Shown in pieces: positions 24,312 through 34,813 of a stretch of DNA of 64,000 bases. The stretch is from Deltaproteobacteria bacterium (GTDB lineage: Bacteria > Desulfobacterota > Desulfobulbia > Desulfobulbales > Desulfurivibrionaceae). The stretch spans positions 62,001-126,000 of the forward strand of contig DUZW01000003.1 of NCBI GenBank assembly GCA_013349295.1, given 5' to 3'. Both the position numbers and the translations under genes were made by a program. Below the pieces are notes generated by a model. The model was not told the DNA's origin, did no database searches, and saw only the letters and a program-made list of their open reading frames with translations. How positions within the stretch are numbered: the stretch's first letter is position 1; every line of letters starts with the position of its first letter.

Positions 24312-24713
24312 TCAAGGGCTTGATCCAGCCGGACCCTGATTCTCACCGCCGGGCGCAATACCCTGCCACGCCCTCAGCAGCCCGACCAGCCATTTCTCGG
24401 CCTGCCCCAAGGCTTCCAGGGAATTTCCGCTGTTGGCAAGACTCAACTGGGCCAGAATCACCTGATAGCTTCGGTGCAACGATTGCGCGGTTTTCGGCTC
24501 GGCGGAATCAAGGGTATTGTCCAGATAAAACAAAATATCCATGGCCTTGCACAGGCTTTCCGACTTGAGGGCAATCTCTCCGGCGGCAAGACTTTTCCGC
24601 GCACTCCTCAAGTGAGACAGGCATTTCTCGTACAATGCGATGATATTGCGTACCGGACTTGCGGTCTCCACCATAATTTTCAGATACTGCTGCCCGGGCT
24701 GTTTCGTATCCAT
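24312..24713 (-). CDS. fliS: FliS-like flagellar export chaperone
   Basis: 133 residues. The pattern MVETASPVRNIIALYEKCLSHL followed by four helices, LSLANSGNSLEAL and LLRAWQGI is that of FliS, which binds the flagellin C-terminus before export. ATG 24713 follows AAGGAAAAAG; a longer frame to 24752 adds 13 residues. No other flagellar gene is in the window, so it is a lone copy, possibly serving another secreted helical protein. Confidence 0.72.
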   Translation of the reverse strand: MDTKQPGQQYLKIMVETASPVRNIIALYEKCLSHLRSARKSLAAGEIALKSESLCKAMDILFYLDNTLDSAEPKTAQSLHRSYQVILAQLSLANSGNSLEALGQAEKWLVGLLRAWQGIAPGGENQGPAGSSP

Positions 24714-24987
24714 CTTTTTCCTTGCCTCTGCCTGGGGATCTTCCCCGCCCATCGCCCCATCGTTTTGTTTTCATCCTCGCATATCAGGACAAAATTCCAT
24801 AGCGTCTTTTTGCAAAAGAAGTCTTTCCTTTCCTGAACCCCCAACAACATTTCTGCATACACAGACAGCAGACAATGGTGTTCACGGAAAACCAACGAAT
24901 GTGGTATCCTGTTGTTCAGGAAAACAGCGGCGTACCCTTCTTGCACGGCCAGCCCCTAAAAAACATCCTTCATGAGTGGAAACAGAC

Positions 24988-26070
24988 ATGCTGAAGCTTA
25001 TTAAAACCACCTCACGAAAAGCCGGGCTTCCTCCGGGCAGCCCCGTTTTCATCGGAGAAAAAGTCACTGAAAAATTCGGCTTGGACATGGTCGATTACGA
25101 TGCCGAGAACATTTCCCTCAGCACCCCCGTCAGACTTGACGAGTTCCGCCTGCTGAAACAAACTCCGAGCAACACTTGGATCAGCGCCCACGGCCTGCAC
25201 GAAGCCGAAGCCGTGAACAGGTTCTGCCTCGGCTTCGGCCTGCATCCCCTTACCATTGAGGATATTCTCCATACCGGACAGCGTCCGAAGATTGATCATT
25301 ATGATGATTACCTGTTCCTGGTTATCAACCTGATCCACTATGATGACACCACCAGGGAAATGAGCATGGAGCAGATCAGCTTCGTGCTTGGTCCCAGCTA
25401 CCTGATCTCCTTTCACGAAAAAAACGACGATATTTTCGATGATGTCCTGGCCCGTCTCCAGACCAACAAGGGCCGCATCCGGAAAATGGGGGTCGATTAT
25501 TTGTTGTATTCCCTGCTCGACAGGGTGGTGGACAATTTTTTTTCCGTGCTTGAAAAAATCGGCGAGGAAGTCGAGGATCTGGAAGAGGAGCTGATTGCCG
25601 ACCCTTCCCCGGAAACCCTGCAGTCCATCCACACCCTGAAAAGGGAAATGATCCTGTTGCGCAAATCGGTCTGGCCGCTGCGAGAGGTCATCAGCGGGCT
25701 GCAACGGGATGAGACCGTCTTCATGGGGGAAGCAATCCGGGTCTATCTCAAGGATCTTTACGACCACACCATCCAGGTGCTTGATACGGTGGAAACCTTT
25801 CGAGACATCATCTCCGGCATGATCGACATCTACCTTTCCTCGGTGAGCAACCGAATGAATGAAGTAATGAAGGTTCTGACCATCTTCGCGGTGATCTTCA
25901 TCCCCCTTACCTTCATCGCCGGGCTGTACGGCATGAATTTCAACACCAGCCAAAGCCCCTTCAACATGCCTGAGCTCAACTGGTACTTCGGCTACCCCTT
26001 CGCCCTCTCGCTCATGGCGGCAACAACCCTATCCATGCTGATTTATTTCAAAAAGAAAAAATGGTTCTAA
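24988..26070 (+). CDS. corA: CorA-type magnesium/cobalt transporter
   Basis: 360 residues. A long cytoplasmic N-terminal domain with a helical region is followed by two C-terminal membrane helices (about 300-320 and 332-352) linked by the family signature YGMNF. The lysine-rich C-terminus KKKKWF matches the basic sphincter. CorA pentamers admit Mg2+ along the membrane potential. I start at ATG 24988; an in-frame GTG at 24976 is possible, and neither has a strong ribosome-binding site. It is transcribed away from the fliS-like gene. Confidence 0.93.
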   Translation: MLKLIKTTSRKAGLPPGSPVFIGEKVTEKFGLDMVDYDAENISLSTPVRLDEFRLLKQTPSNTWISAHGLHEAEAVNRFCLGFGLHPLTIEDILHTGQRPKIDHYDDYLFLVINLIHYDDTTREMSMEQISFVLGPSYLISFHEKNDDIFDDVLARLQTNKGRIRKMGVDYLLYSLLDRVVDNFFSVLEKIGEEVEDLEEELIADPSPETLQSIHTLKREMILLRKSVWPLREVISGLQRDETVFMGEAIRVYLKDLYDHTIQVLDTVETFRDIISGMIDIYLSSVSNRMNEVMKVLTIFAVIFIPLTFIAGLYGMNFNTSQSPFNMPELNWYFGYPFALSLMAATTLSMLIYFKKKKWF

Positions 26071-26129
26071 AAAACCTGCAACCTGGAATAACCCCATTTT
26101 TTAGCTGTTATTTTTTTAAAGAAATACCC

Positions 26130-26160
26130 TTGCCACCTAACTGCGCATCTATGATATAAT
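26130..26160 (+). promoter_or_regulatory. Candidate sigma-70 promoter for the RND efflux operon
   Basis: TTGCCA (26130-26135) and TATAAT (26155-26160) are spaced by 19 bp, longer than the ideal 17. It lies 169 bp before the TolC-like start in an AT-rich gap. Confidence 0.4.
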
Positions 26161-26328
26161 GGTCAGCGGCCACGGAGCGCAACCAAGATCCATCCCCTCG
26201 CAATCGAGCAAAAAAGAGAAAAAAATATGTGGCGGACAAATCGGTTTGTAATTATATAATTAAATACTAAACACCATCCGATTTTACCTTTGCGTCCGAA
26301 TGCATTGCAACCTAGAGACCACGGAACC

Positions 26329-27768
26329 ATGACCCATCGAACACCAACCGCCGAAGATACCGGTCGCTCCCTCGCTTCCCCGCGCAGGATCACTTTTCTC
26401 TGCGCCTGTATCCTGCTGCTGGCCGGATTTTCCCAGGCCGCCGAGACCAATGACACCACAGCACCTCCCGAGATATGGACACTCCGCAATGCTGTGCGCT
26501 TTGCCGTGCGAAACAACCCGGACAGCAGGATGGCCCGCAATCGGATCGAGGCGGCCCAGGCCGCCATCACCATGGAGAAATCCTCGTTTTACCCAAGGCT
26601 TGACCTGAACTCCCGATATGACCAAACCAACAATCCCATGTACTCCTTCGGCAATATCCTGAACCAAGGGGGGTTCAACCAGACCATCGATTTCAATAAT
26701 CCCGGTCGCACCGACAACCTGAACCTGGGGGTGCGCCTTGGCTACCGCTTTTTCAACGGCGGCCGCGACCTGGCCGGGCTGAAGGCCGTCGAGGCCCAAA
26801 CGGTTTCCTCACAGATGGAACTCGGTGCAGTGCAGGCCCAACTTGCCTTTGAGGTGGTCCGAACCTTTCAGCTCATCGTCCAGACGGAGGATCTCATCAA
26901 GGCCCAGGAATCCGCGGTGGAAGCAATCAGCGCTTCACTCGCTGTGGCACAAGCCCGCTACCAGGAGGGGATTTTACTCAAGGCAGACCTCCTCGACTTG
27001 GAAGTGCAACAGGCAAAGGCGCGGGAAGGCCTGATTCAGACCAGGCACAGCCTCCAGGTGAGCCGCAGGATATTCCTCAGTCTGATGGGGCTGCACGATG
27101 GCCCGGTAATCCTCGACCCGGCCCAGGGCAGCGGCCAGGAAATTCCGCAAGCCGCCGACCATGCCCAGCGGTATGAGTTGAAAAGCCTGGAAGCCATGAT
27201 CCGTGCGGCCAAGGCCCGGGTCCGGCAGGCCCAGGGCGGTTATTACCCATCCCTCGAAGGATTTGCCGGCTACGATGTCGACAAAGGCTATGTCACGGAC
27301 GGCTCGGGCGATTCGTGGCAGGCAGGCATCAAATTACAGTACAACCTCTCCGAGGGAGGCCGAACCTCCGCCGAGATTGCCAGGGCTTCATCCCTGCTTG
27401 CCGAGGCACAGGAAAGGAAACGTAAAACCGAACTGGCCATCACCCTGGAGGTGAAACAGGCGGAGTTTGCCGTACAAGACGCCAAGGAGCGTTTGCAGGT
27501 TACGGAAAAAAGCGTCACCCAGGCCCAGGAAAGCGCCCGCATCAATCGGCTCCTTTTCGCCGAAGGAAAGCTGCTTTCCTCGGATCTCATCGGGGTGGAA
27601 AACCGGTTGACCGACGCCCTGGTGCGGCGCATCGTGGCGGAAACCTCCCAGCGCATCGCCATTGCCGATCTGCGGCGCGCCCTCGGCCTCCCACAGTTCC
27701 CGGAAACATCGAACGAACCCCAATCTGAAAAAACAGACTTCCCAATAAGCCATGAAACAGGAAATTAA
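26329..27768 (+). CDS. TolC-family outer membrane efflux protein
   Basis: 479 residues. A signal peptide (about 20-43, ending FSQAAET) leads into two repeats of the outer-membrane efflux domain, visible as long alanine/glutamine-rich helices (for example EAAQAAITMEKSSFYPRLDL and ARVRQAQGGYYPSLEGF). The protein forms the outer-membrane duct of a tripartite efflux pump. ATG 26329 is taken rather than an upstream TTG at 26290. The adaptor gene follows after four bases. Confidence 0.92.
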   Translation: MTHRTPTAEDTGRSLASPRRITFLCACILLLAGFSQAAETNDTTAPPEIWTLRNAVRFAVRNNPDSRMARNRIEAAQAAITMEKSSFYPRLDLNSRYDQTNNPMYSFGNILNQGGFNQTIDFNNPGRTDNLNLGVRLGYRFFNGGRDLAGLKAVEAQTVSSQMELGAVQAQLAFEVVRTFQLIVQTEDLIKAQESAVEAISASLAVAQARYQEGILLKADLLDLEVQQAKAREGLIQTRHSLQVSRRIFLSLMGLHDGPVILDPAQGSGQEIPQAADHAQRYELKSLEAMIRAAKARVRQAQGGYYPSLEGFAGYDVDKGYVTDGSGDSWQAGIKLQYNLSEGGRTSAEIARASSLLAEAQERKRKTELAITLEVKQAEFAVQDAKERLQVTEKSVTQAQESARINRLLFAEGKLLSSDLIGVENRLTDALVRRIVAETSQRIAIADLRRALGLPQFPETSNEPQSEKTDFPISHETGN

Positions 27769-27772
27769 ATCC

Positions 27773-28807
27773 ATGTCGCACAAGCTTCTTTTTCCCACGC
27801 TTCTCGTGTGTTTGCTCCTCGGCGCCGCCGGTTGCAAAGAACCCGCCCATGACGGCGCGGACAAATCGCCGCTCCCCACCACGGAGGTGCGGGTAATCAC
27901 CGTGACCGACCAAGCGGCCCAGCAGCAAAACGAGGTAACCGGGGCCGTCGAGGCGGTCCAAAGGGCGACCATCGCCGCCAAGCTCACCGGATCCATCGAG
28001 GAACTGCCGGTAACCTTGGGCTCTGTGGTAAAAAAAGGGGCGCTCCTGGCAAAAATCAGCGCCGGTGAGATTACGGCCAGACTGTCCCAGGCGGAGACAC
28101 AACTCGCCCAGACACAACGGAATTTCGAACGCGAAAAGCGGTTACTTGAAAAAGATGCCTCCACCCGGGAAACGGTCAAATCCATGGAAGACGCCTACCG
28201 AGTGGCTGAGGCCGGCGTACGCGAAGCCAGGACCATGCTCGGCTACACCATGATCACCGCCCCCTTTACCGGAATCATCTCCCAGAAAATTGCCAATGCC
28301 GGGGATCTGGCCACACCAGGAATGCCTCTCCTTATACTGGAAAACACCGAGCAATTGCAGGTGGTGGCAGCCGCACCGGAGACTTCGGCCCTGAAAATCA
28401 AGAGGGGGGATGCACTTTTGGTAAACATCCCGGCTGCCGAATTTTCCCAAGCCGGAACCGTGACCGAGATCAGCCCTGCAGCGGACACCGCCTCGCGGAC
28501 CACCCTGGTGAAAATCCGCATCGACAACAGCGCTGCTTTGCGGCCTGGACAGTATGCACGGGTGGCCCTTCCCGGCGCCGCTGGGGTCAATACCATCATG
28601 GTTCCGGAAACGGCGCTTTTCCGCTTCGGCCAGATGGAACGGATCTTTGTGACACAAAACGGTACGGCTCAGTTGCGCCTGGTACGCAGCGGAGAACACC
28701 GCGACGGCCAGGTGGAAATCCTTGCCGGTCTCAATGGAGGAGAGCAGGTCATTGTTCAGGGAGGCGAGCGGCTTGTTGATGGACAATCCGTACGCATCGT
28801 GCAATGA
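27773..28807 (+). CDS. RND efflux periplasmic adaptor (membrane fusion protein), lipoprotein
   Basis: 344 residues. The N-terminus has a lipobox LLGAAGC, so it is probably lipid-anchored. The biotinyl-lipoyl-like halves (about 55-90 and 150-185), a coiled-coil hairpin ([20 protein letters not shown]) and beta-barrel segments match the HlyD/AcrA family. It joins the RND pump to the TolC-like duct. ATG 27773 follows AGGA; an earlier in-frame ATG at 27752 would overlap the TolC gene. The stop overlaps the pump start. Confidence 0.92.
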   Translation: MSHKLLFPTLLVCLLLGAAGCKEPAHDGADKSPLPTTEVRVITVTDQAAQQQNEVTGAVEAVQRATIAAKLTGSIEELPVTLGSVVKKGALLAKISAGEITARLSQAETQLAQTQRNFEREKRLLEKDASTRETVKSMEDAYRVAEAGVREARTMLGYTMITAPFTGIISQKIANAGDLATPGMPLLILENTEQLQVVAAAPETSALKIKRGDALLVNIPAAEFSQAGTVTEISPAADTASRTTLVKIRIDNSAALRPGQYARVALPGAAGVNTIMVPETALFRFGQMERIFVTQNGTAQLRLVRSGEHRDGQVEILAGLNGGEQVIVQGGERLVDGQSVRIVQ

Positions 28808-31800
28808 TGAACCAGCCCCCCGAGAAACAACACGGTTTTGCCGGCAGACTCGCCTCGGTTTTCGTTGAATCCAGGCTGACCCCCATCTTGATCATCGCTT
28901 CCCTGCTTCTCGGCATCATGGCCGTTGCCATGCTGCCAAGGGAGGAGGAGCCGCAGATCAAGGTGCCGATGATCGACATCATGGTCGCCATGCCCGGCGC
29001 CACCCCCAAGGAAGTTGAGCAACGGGTTTCCATCCCCATGGAAAAGCTCCTCTACGAAATTCCGGGGGTAGAGTACATCTACAGCACCTCCATGCCGGGG
29101 CAAACCCTGCTTATCGCCCGTTTCTATGTGGGCGAAAAGATGGAAGATGCCCTTGTCCGTCTCAACCAGAAGCTGGCCACCAATTTCGACCGCATTCCCA
29201 ACGGCGTCCTGCCGCCCCTGGTCAAACCGCACACCATTGACGACGTACCGGTGCTGGCCCTTACCTTGCACAGCCCGCACTATGACCACTACACCCTCCG
29301 GCGTCTCGCGGCCCAGATCGACGACGCCGTCAAGAACATCCACGAAGTGGCCGAGACCAAACTTATCGGCGGGGCACGGCGCCAGGTGCGGGTTCTTTTC
29401 GATCCCGCGCGCCTTGCCGCCCATCGGCTGACCGCAACGGAAATCATCCCCAGGCTGCAACAGGGCAACCAGCAATCATACTCCGGCAACCTGCAATCCC
29501 TGAACAAGGAAATCCTCCTGCAAACCGGCCAATTCCTCACCTCGGCCAAGGAGATCGGTCGCATCGTGGTCGGCGTTTACGGTAGCAAGCCGGTGTATCT
29601 CGACGAGGTGGCCAGCGTGATCGATGGGCCGGAAGATCCCACCAGCTATGTGCTTTTCGGCCAGGGCAAGGGCAAGGCGGAAGAGGCGGCGGTAACCCTC
29701 TCCCTGGCCAAACGCCCGGGGGCAAACGCCGTGCAGGTTGTGGAAACGGTGCTGGCCAAGATCGACAGCCTCAAGGGGACCCTCATCCCCAGCGACGTCA
29801 CCGTTAGCGTGACCAGGAATTACGGGGAAACCGCAGCGGAAAAATCCAACGAACTGCTGTTGCACATGGGCATAGCCGTCTTCGGGGTGACCTTGCTCAT
29901 TCTTTTCTTCCTGGGCTGGCGTGAGTCGATCATTGTCATCCTTGCCATCCCCTCGACCCTGGCGCTGACCCTCCTTCTTTTTTACCTGTACGGCTACACC
30001 CTGAACCGCATCACCCTATTTGCCCTGATCTTCTCCATCGGCATCCTGGTGGACGACGCCATCGTGGTGGTGGAAAACATCGTCCGCCACCTCCGGCTGC
30101 CGGAAAACGCGCATAAACCGATGCTCACCATCGCCATCGAGGCGGTCAACGAGGTGGGCAACCCGACCATCCTCGCCACTTGGGCGGTGATCGCCGCCAT
30201 TCTGCCCATGGCCTTTGTCGGAGGGTTGATGGGACCGTACATGCGACCCATCCCCATCGGCTCCTCAGCGGCGATGATCTTTTCGCTGATCATCGCCTTC
30301 ACCGTCACGCCGTGGGCCGCCGTAAAGGTACTGAAAAAGAAAATTTCCTCGAACGGTTCCTCCGCCACGGATATGCCGAACTTACCGGACCACGACCACG
30401 CTCCGACGGATTTTTTTACCCGTCTCTATCACCGGGTCATGGATCCGCTTCTCGCCCACGCCCGCTGGCGGTTCCTCTTTTTCCTGAGCATTGTCGTCCT
30501 GCTCCTCGGCTCCTGCTCCATGGTCTATTTCGGGCTGGTCAAGGTCAAGATGCTGCCCTTTGACAACAAGAGCGAATTCCAGATCATCCTGAATCTGCCC
30601 GAAGGCTCTACCCTGGAAAAAACCACCCAAGCGGCCCGGGAGATGGCCGCGGTCATCGGCCGGGAGCCGGAGGTAATCAACTATCAAGTGTACGCAGGGG
30701 CTGCCTCGCCATACAATTTCAACGGACTGGTCCGCCATTACTACCTGCGCAACAGTACCAACCTGGCGGATATTCAGATCAACCTGCTGCCCAAGAGCGA
30801 ACGCAAAGCCCAGAGCCACGATATCGCCAAACGCATCCGGCCTCATGTTTCGGCCATCGCTGAAAAATACGGCGCCGCCGTGGCTGTGGCCGAGGTGCCG
30901 CCGGGACCTCCGGTGCTGCAGACACTGGTCGCCGAGATTTACGGTCAAACCGATGCCCAGCGGCTGAAGCTGGCCGGCAGGGTCAAGGAATTCCTGGCCG
31001 CCACCGATGGGGTCGTCGATGTGGACTGGTACCGGGAAGCGGAACGAGTCAAGACCGTCATCACGGTGGACAAGGAAAAGGCCGCCATCAACGGCATTTC
31101 CGAAGGAGAGATCACCCAAACCGTCGATCTGGCGGTTACGGGTTTACCCATCACCCTGTTCCATCAGCCCGAAGACAAAGAGGGAAGCAATATCGTGCTG
31201 GAGATGCCCCGTGCGCAACGGGCAAGGATTGAGAGCATATTGAACATCCAGCTCCGCTCCGGCCTGAATCCGTCCGGGCCGCTGGTGCCCCTGCGGGAGT
31301 TGGTCACGGTCAACGAGGCTCCTATTGACCAGCCCATTTACCGTAAAAACCTGAAGCCGGTGATCTATGTGACGGGCGACGTGGCCGGGGCCGCGGAAAG
31401 CCCGGCCTACGCCATCTTCGCCCTGAACAAAAAACTTGCCGAACTCGATGGCCGGGAATACGGAGGCGACCGAAAAGAAATCACGGTCTACAACCTCAAA
31501 CAGCCTTTTTCCGATCTGGAACCGGCGATCAAGTGGGACGGCGAATGGCATATCACCCTGGAGGTCTTCCGGGATCTCGGTCTCGCCTTCTGCGCGGTGA
31601 TGATCCTCATCTACATGCTCATGGTGGGCTGGTTCAAGGATTACTCCGTGCCGCTGGTGGTGATGGCCGCCATCCCCTTTTCGCTGATCGGCATTCTCCC
31701 GGCCCACTGGGCCTTTGGCGCCTTCTTCACCGCCACTTCCATGATCGGATTCATGGCCGGAGCCGGGATCGTGGTGCGCAACTCCATTATTCTCGTGGAT

Positions 31801-32088
31801 TTCATCGAGCTGCGCATCAGCCACGGCCTGCCGCTTGGAGAAGCAGTGGTGGAAGCCGGAGCCATCCGCTTTCGGCCCATGCTCCTAACCGCGCTGGCCG
31901 TGGTGGTCGGGGCCTCGGTGATCCTGGCCGACCCGATCTTCCAGGGGCTCGCCATCTCGCTGATGTTCGGGGAAATCGCCTCGCTCTTGATCAGTCGGAT
32001 GGCGGTGCCGGTGCTCTACTTCATGCTGCGCACACGCCATCATCCCTCCGCTGATGCGGCCGGTCGGATAGCCGGCAAGCAACCATGA
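28804..32088 (+). CDS. RND efflux transporter permease
   Basis: 1094 residues, close to the family's usual 1020-1070. Twelve membrane helices in two halves with two large periplasmic domains; the second half opens near 31540. The proton-relay aspartates are visible in the fourth helix ([17 protein letters not shown]), and the periplasmic porter repeats begin with [18 protein letters not shown] and [20 protein letters not shown]. It exports drugs, solvents or other small molecules by proton antiport; the substrate cannot be read from sequence. ATG 28804 overlaps the adaptor stop, and its own stop overlaps the DUF599 start, so the operon is tightly coupled. Confidence 0.95.
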   Translation: MMNQPPEKQHGFAGRLASVFVESRLTPILIIASLLLGIMAVAMLPREEEPQIKVPMIDIMVAMPGATPKEVEQRVSIPMEKLLYEIPGVEYIYSTSMPGQTLLIARFYVGEKMEDALVRLNQKLATNFDRIPNGVLPPLVKPHTIDDVPVLALTLHSPHYDHYTLRRLAAQIDDAVKNIHEVAETKLIGGARRQVRVLFDPARLAAHRLTATEIIPRLQQGNQQSYSGNLQSLNKEILLQTGQFLTSAKEIGRIVVGVYGSKPVYLDEVASVIDGPEDPTSYVLFGQGKGKAEEAAVTLSLAKRPGANAVQVVETVLAKIDSLKGTLIPSDVTVSVTRNYGETAAEKSNELLLHMGIAVFGVTLLILFFLGWRESIIVILAIPSTLALTLLLFYLYGYTLNRITLFALIFSIGILVDDAIVVVENIVRHLRLPENAHKPMLTIAIEAVNEVGNPTILATWAVIAAILPMAFVGGLMGPYMRPIPIGSSAAMIFSLIIAFTVTPWAAVKVLKKKISSNGSSATDMPNLPDHDHAPTDFFTRLYHRVMDPLLAHARWRFLFFLSIVVLLLGSCSMVYFGLVKVKMLPFDNKSEFQIILNLPEGSTLEKTTQAAREMAAVIGREPEVINYQVYAGAASPYNFNGLVRHYYLRNSTNLADIQINLLPKSERKAQSHDIAKRIRPHVSAIAEKYGAAVAVAEVPPGPPVLQTLVAEIYGQTDAQRLKLAGRVKEFLAATDGVVDVDWYREAERVKTVITVDKEKAAINGISEGEITQTVDLAVTGLPITLFHQPEDKEGSNIVLEMPRAQRARIESILNIQLRSGLNPSGPLVPLRELVTVNEAPIDQPIYRKNLKPVIYVTGDVAGAAESPAYAIFALNKKLAELDGREYGGDRKEITVYNLKQPFSDLEPAIKWDGEWHITLEVFRDLGLAFCAVMILIYMLMVGWFKDYSVPLVVMAAIPFSLIGILPAHWAFGAFFTATSMIGFMAGAGIVVRNSIILVDFIELRISHGLPLGEAVVEAGAIRFRPMLLTALAVVVGASVILADPIFQGLAISLMFGEIASLLISRMAVPVLYFMLRTRHHPSADAAGRIAGKQP

Positions 32089-32729
32089 CCCTGACGGCCT
32101 CCGAAATAACCCCGTTTACGGCGGCCGCCTTTCTGCTGTTAGGCGTCTACCATCTGGGGTTATTGGCCATCAAACAACGTTTTCCAGAAGCAACGATCTA
32201 TGCCCGCAACGCCGAAACCAGGGCGGCCTGGGTTCGTGAGATGATGGAAAAAGAGCAGGGCCTCCTGGCCGTGCAGACCTTGCGAAATTGGACCATGGCT
32301 GCAAGCTTTCTTGCCTCCACGGCAATCCTCATCGCCCTGGCCCTGCTCAATATCATCCTGACCACAGGCCACCCGGCTGACGCCATCGCGCAGTCCTTCA
32401 GTTTCATGGACAAAAGGATCGAGAGTTTTCACCAGATCAAGCTTCTCATCCTTTCGGTGGATTTCTTCTTCACCTTCTTCAATTTCACCATGGCGGTCCG
32501 CTATTACAATCATGTGGGGTTCATGATCAATGCCCCCTCCGATTCTCCGTCCTCGGCACGTACCTCGGTGATCGAGGCAGTCCAGCACGGCGCCACCCAC
32601 TACACCTTGGGCATGCGAGGCTATTACCTCTCCGTACCCTTGGCCCTCTGGCTTTTCGGACCTGGCTGGCTGCTGGTCGGCGCCCTGATCATCATCGCCA
32701 CCCTCTGCCATGTGGATCGCACCGGCTAA
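32085..32729 (+). CDS. DUF599 family membrane protein
   Basis: 214 residues with about four membrane helices and the DUF599 features [16 protein letters not shown], the W-containing [20 protein letters not shown], and the [18 protein letters not shown] segment. Its function is unknown; it may assist the pump because its start overlaps the RND stop by four bases. Last gene of the efflux operon. Confidence 0.85.
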   Translation: MTLTASEITPFTAAAFLLLGVYHLGLLAIKQRFPEATIYARNAETRAAWVREMMEKEQGLLAVQTLRNWTMAASFLASTAILIALALLNIILTTGHPADAIAQSFSFMDKRIESFHQIKLLILSVDFFFTFFNFTMAVRYYNHVGFMINAPSDSPSSARTSVIEAVQHGATHYTLGMRGYYLSVPLALWLFGPGWLLVGALIIIATLCHVDRTG

Positions 32730-32959
32730 TCCTTTTACCGGCCACCTGATGGGCTTCATTTTTCTTTTTTACCGCCCCGCAAGACCAGCTCCAGCATAAT
32801 TTTATACTGGCAAATACCTCGAATTTCTGGTATCGGGCTATGTAAGAATTAATTCGTCCGGCTCCCGTAAATTCATAGGGTTACAGGTACACGCCTTACA
32901 CCTTCCCCCATTGTTTAGGACTTCACCAACCAATGCGCCCGTCGCACACGGAGGAGATC

Positions 32960-33820
32960 ATGAAAAAAGTTGCCCTGACCTTGGGCCTGCTGCTCGTAAC
33001 CGCGATAAGCGGTTGCGATTCCACCCCCTCGCAACAATCCGCGCCCATCCAGAACATTTCCATCAAGGGTTCCGACACCATGGTCCATCTGGTGAGTTCC
33101 TGGACGGAAGAATTCATGAAAGGACATGCCGAGACTGACATCTCTGTGACCGGCGGCGGCTCCGGCACCGGCATCGCCGCCCTGATCAACGGCACCACCG
33201 ATATCTGCGCGGCCTCCAGAGGCATGAAGGAAAAAGAACAGAAGCTTGCCGAGGAAAACAAGATTTCTCCCGTGGAAATCCCGGTGGCCCGCGACGGCAT
33301 CGTCCTGGTCGTGCATCCGGAAAACCCGGTGAACAGCCTGACCATTGACCAGCTGCGCCTGATCTATACCGGCAAAACCACCAACTGGAAAGATGTCGGC
33401 GGGCCCGACGCTCCCATTCTCCTGTTGTCCCGCGAGTCCAGCTCCGGAACCTTTGTTTTCTTTCAAGAGCATGTCCTGAACAAGGAGGACTTCAGTCCCT
33501 CCGCCCGGTTGCTGCCCGGTACCTCGGCCCTCATGCAGGCCGTGGCCGCCGACCACGGGGCCATCGCCTATGTGGGCCTTGGTTTTGCAGCGGAAGCGAA
33601 GAACACAGCAAAAACCCTTGGGATTCAGGCCAGCGGCCAGTCCGAGCCGGTGATCCCCAGCGAGGAGACAGTCCGTTCCGGAGCATACGCTGTTTCCAGG
33701 CCGCTGTTCTTCTACACCAACGGCGAACCGAAGGATTCAGTGAAACAATTCATTGATTTTTGCCTGAGTCCGGCAGGTCAGAAAATTGTGAGAGAAACGG
33801 GATATGTCCCGGTCTCGTAA
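32960..33820 (+). CDS. pstS: Phosphate ABC transporter substrate-binding lipoprotein
   Basis: 286 residues. A lipoprotein signal peptide ends in the lipobox AISGC (about 16-20). The PBP-like II fold shows the phosphate-site segments KGSDTMVHL, GGGSGTGIAALINGTTDI and SRESSSGTFVFF. GGAGGAG precedes the ATG at 32960; an in-frame upstream ATG at 32933 is possible. It binds inorganic phosphate in the periplasm for PstCAB. The gene overlaps pstC by 17 bases. No convincing Pho box is seen in the 230-bp upstream gap. Confidence 0.93.
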   Translation: MKKVALTLGLLLVTAISGCDSTPSQQSAPIQNISIKGSDTMVHLVSSWTEEFMKGHAETDISVTGGGSGTGIAALINGTTDICAASRGMKEKEQKLAEENKISPVEIPVARDGIVLVVHPENPVNSLTIDQLRLIYTGKTTNWKDVGGPDAPILLLSRESSSGTFVFFQEHVLNKEDFSPSARLLPGTSALMQAVAADHGAIAYVGLGFAAEAKNTAKTLGIQASGQSEPVIPSEETVRSGAYAVSRPLFFYTNGEPKDSVKQFIDFCLSPAGQKIVRETGYVPVS

Positions 33821-34691
33821 ACAGCACATAACCGACAGGCTGATGCGGCTGCTGCTGGTCGGCGCCGCCTCGACCAGCGTCCTTATCGTCTGCCTGATTT
33901 TCCTCTTCCTGTTCAAGGAGGCAGGCCCGTTTGCGCTTAAACCCGGCTTGGGCAAGCTCTTGGACAGCCAGTGGATTCCGGTCTCCTTTCAGGAAGAGCA
34001 TTTCGGCGTTGGCCCCCTGCTTTCCGGCTCCGCCCTGGTAACCGCCCTGGCCATGCTGGTCACGGTGCCTATTTCCGTGCTGGTGGCCATCTACATCGCG
34101 GAAATCGCCCGGCCCGCCGAACGGGAGTTCCTCAAACCATTCATTGAAATCCTGGCCAGCATCCCCTCCGTGGTTCTGGGTTTTTTCGGTCTGCTGGTGC
34201 TAGCCCCTTTCATTAAAACGACCTTCGGCCTCAGTACCGGTCTCACCGCCCTGACCGGCGCCCTGCTTCTTTCGCTCATGGCCATACCCACCATCATCTC
34301 CCTTTCGGAGGATGCCCTGGTCAGCGTGCCCTATGCCTTAAAAAATGCATCTCTGGCCCTGGGCGCCAGCCACCTGCAGACCATTTTCCGGGTTACCCTG
34401 CCTGCGGCCCTGCCCGGGATCGTGGCGGCGGTCATGCTCGGGATCGGTCGGGTTATCGGGGAAACCATGGCGGTGCTGATGGTCACCGGCAACTCAGCTA
34501 TTCTCACCTTCTCCCCTCTGGCGTCGGTGCGGACCATGACCGCCACCATCGCGGCGGAGATGGGCGAGGTGCCCTTCGGCAGTGTGCATTATCAGGCGCT
34601 TTTCTGGATCGGGATCATCTTGCTTGGCATCACCTTTGTCCTCAACATCATTGCACAACGCGTGCTGAAAAAATACGGCATGATGAAATGA
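33804..34691 (+). CDS. pstC: Phosphate ABC transporter permease PstC
   Basis: 295 residues, six membrane helices, with the EAA-type loop PYALKNASLALGASHLQTIFRVTLPAALPG that contacts the ATPase. Starts inside the end of pstS and stops with an ATGA overlap onto a short ORF that fills the gap to pstA. Confidence 0.94.
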   Translation: MSRSRKQHITDRLMRLLLVGAASTSVLIVCLIFLFLFKEAGPFALKPGLGKLLDSQWIPVSFQEEHFGVGPLLSGSALVTALAMLVTVPISVLVAIYIAEIARPAEREFLKPFIEILASIPSVVLGFFGLLVLAPFIKTTFGLSTGLTALTGALLLSLMAIPTIISLSEDALVSVPYALKNASLALGASHLQTIFRVTLPAALPGIVAAVMLGIGRVIGETMAVLMVTGNSAILTFSPLASVRTMTATIAAEMGEVPFGSVHYQALFWIGIILLGITFVLNIIAQRVLKKYGMMK

Positions 34692-34813
34692 AGACGATCT
34701 TGCCCAAGAAAAAACATGACGCAAGGCCACTGAACGCCGACAAGAAGAAGCAAGCCCGCACCGTCGGCGGAGCGGGCTTGCGCAGTCATACTGCGTGCGA
34801 GGCCGACAAATGA
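34688..34813 (+). CDS. Possible 41-residue basic protein between pstC and pstA
   Basis: The frame starts with ATG overlapping the pstC stop (ATGA) and stops with TGA overlapping the pstA start (ATGA), filling the 118-bp gap exactly. The product is highly basic (about eleven Lys/Arg among 41, beginning MKTILPKKKHDARPLNADKK) with one Cys, and has no membrane helix. Part of the frame also forms a hairpin (CAAGCCCGC with GCGGGCTTG, 34751-34759 and 34772-34780). No ribosome-binding site is seen, so translation would be by coupling. Not recognised; could also be a non-coding spacer with chance overlaps. Confidence 0.45.
   Translation: MKTILPKKKHDARPLNADKKKQARTVGGAGLRSHTACEADK

Noticed and set aside
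32730-32959. Search for a Pho box upstream of pstS
   Set aside because: No sequence close to the PhoB consensus of two 7-bp direct repeats was found; regulation may differ or the site is too diverged to see.
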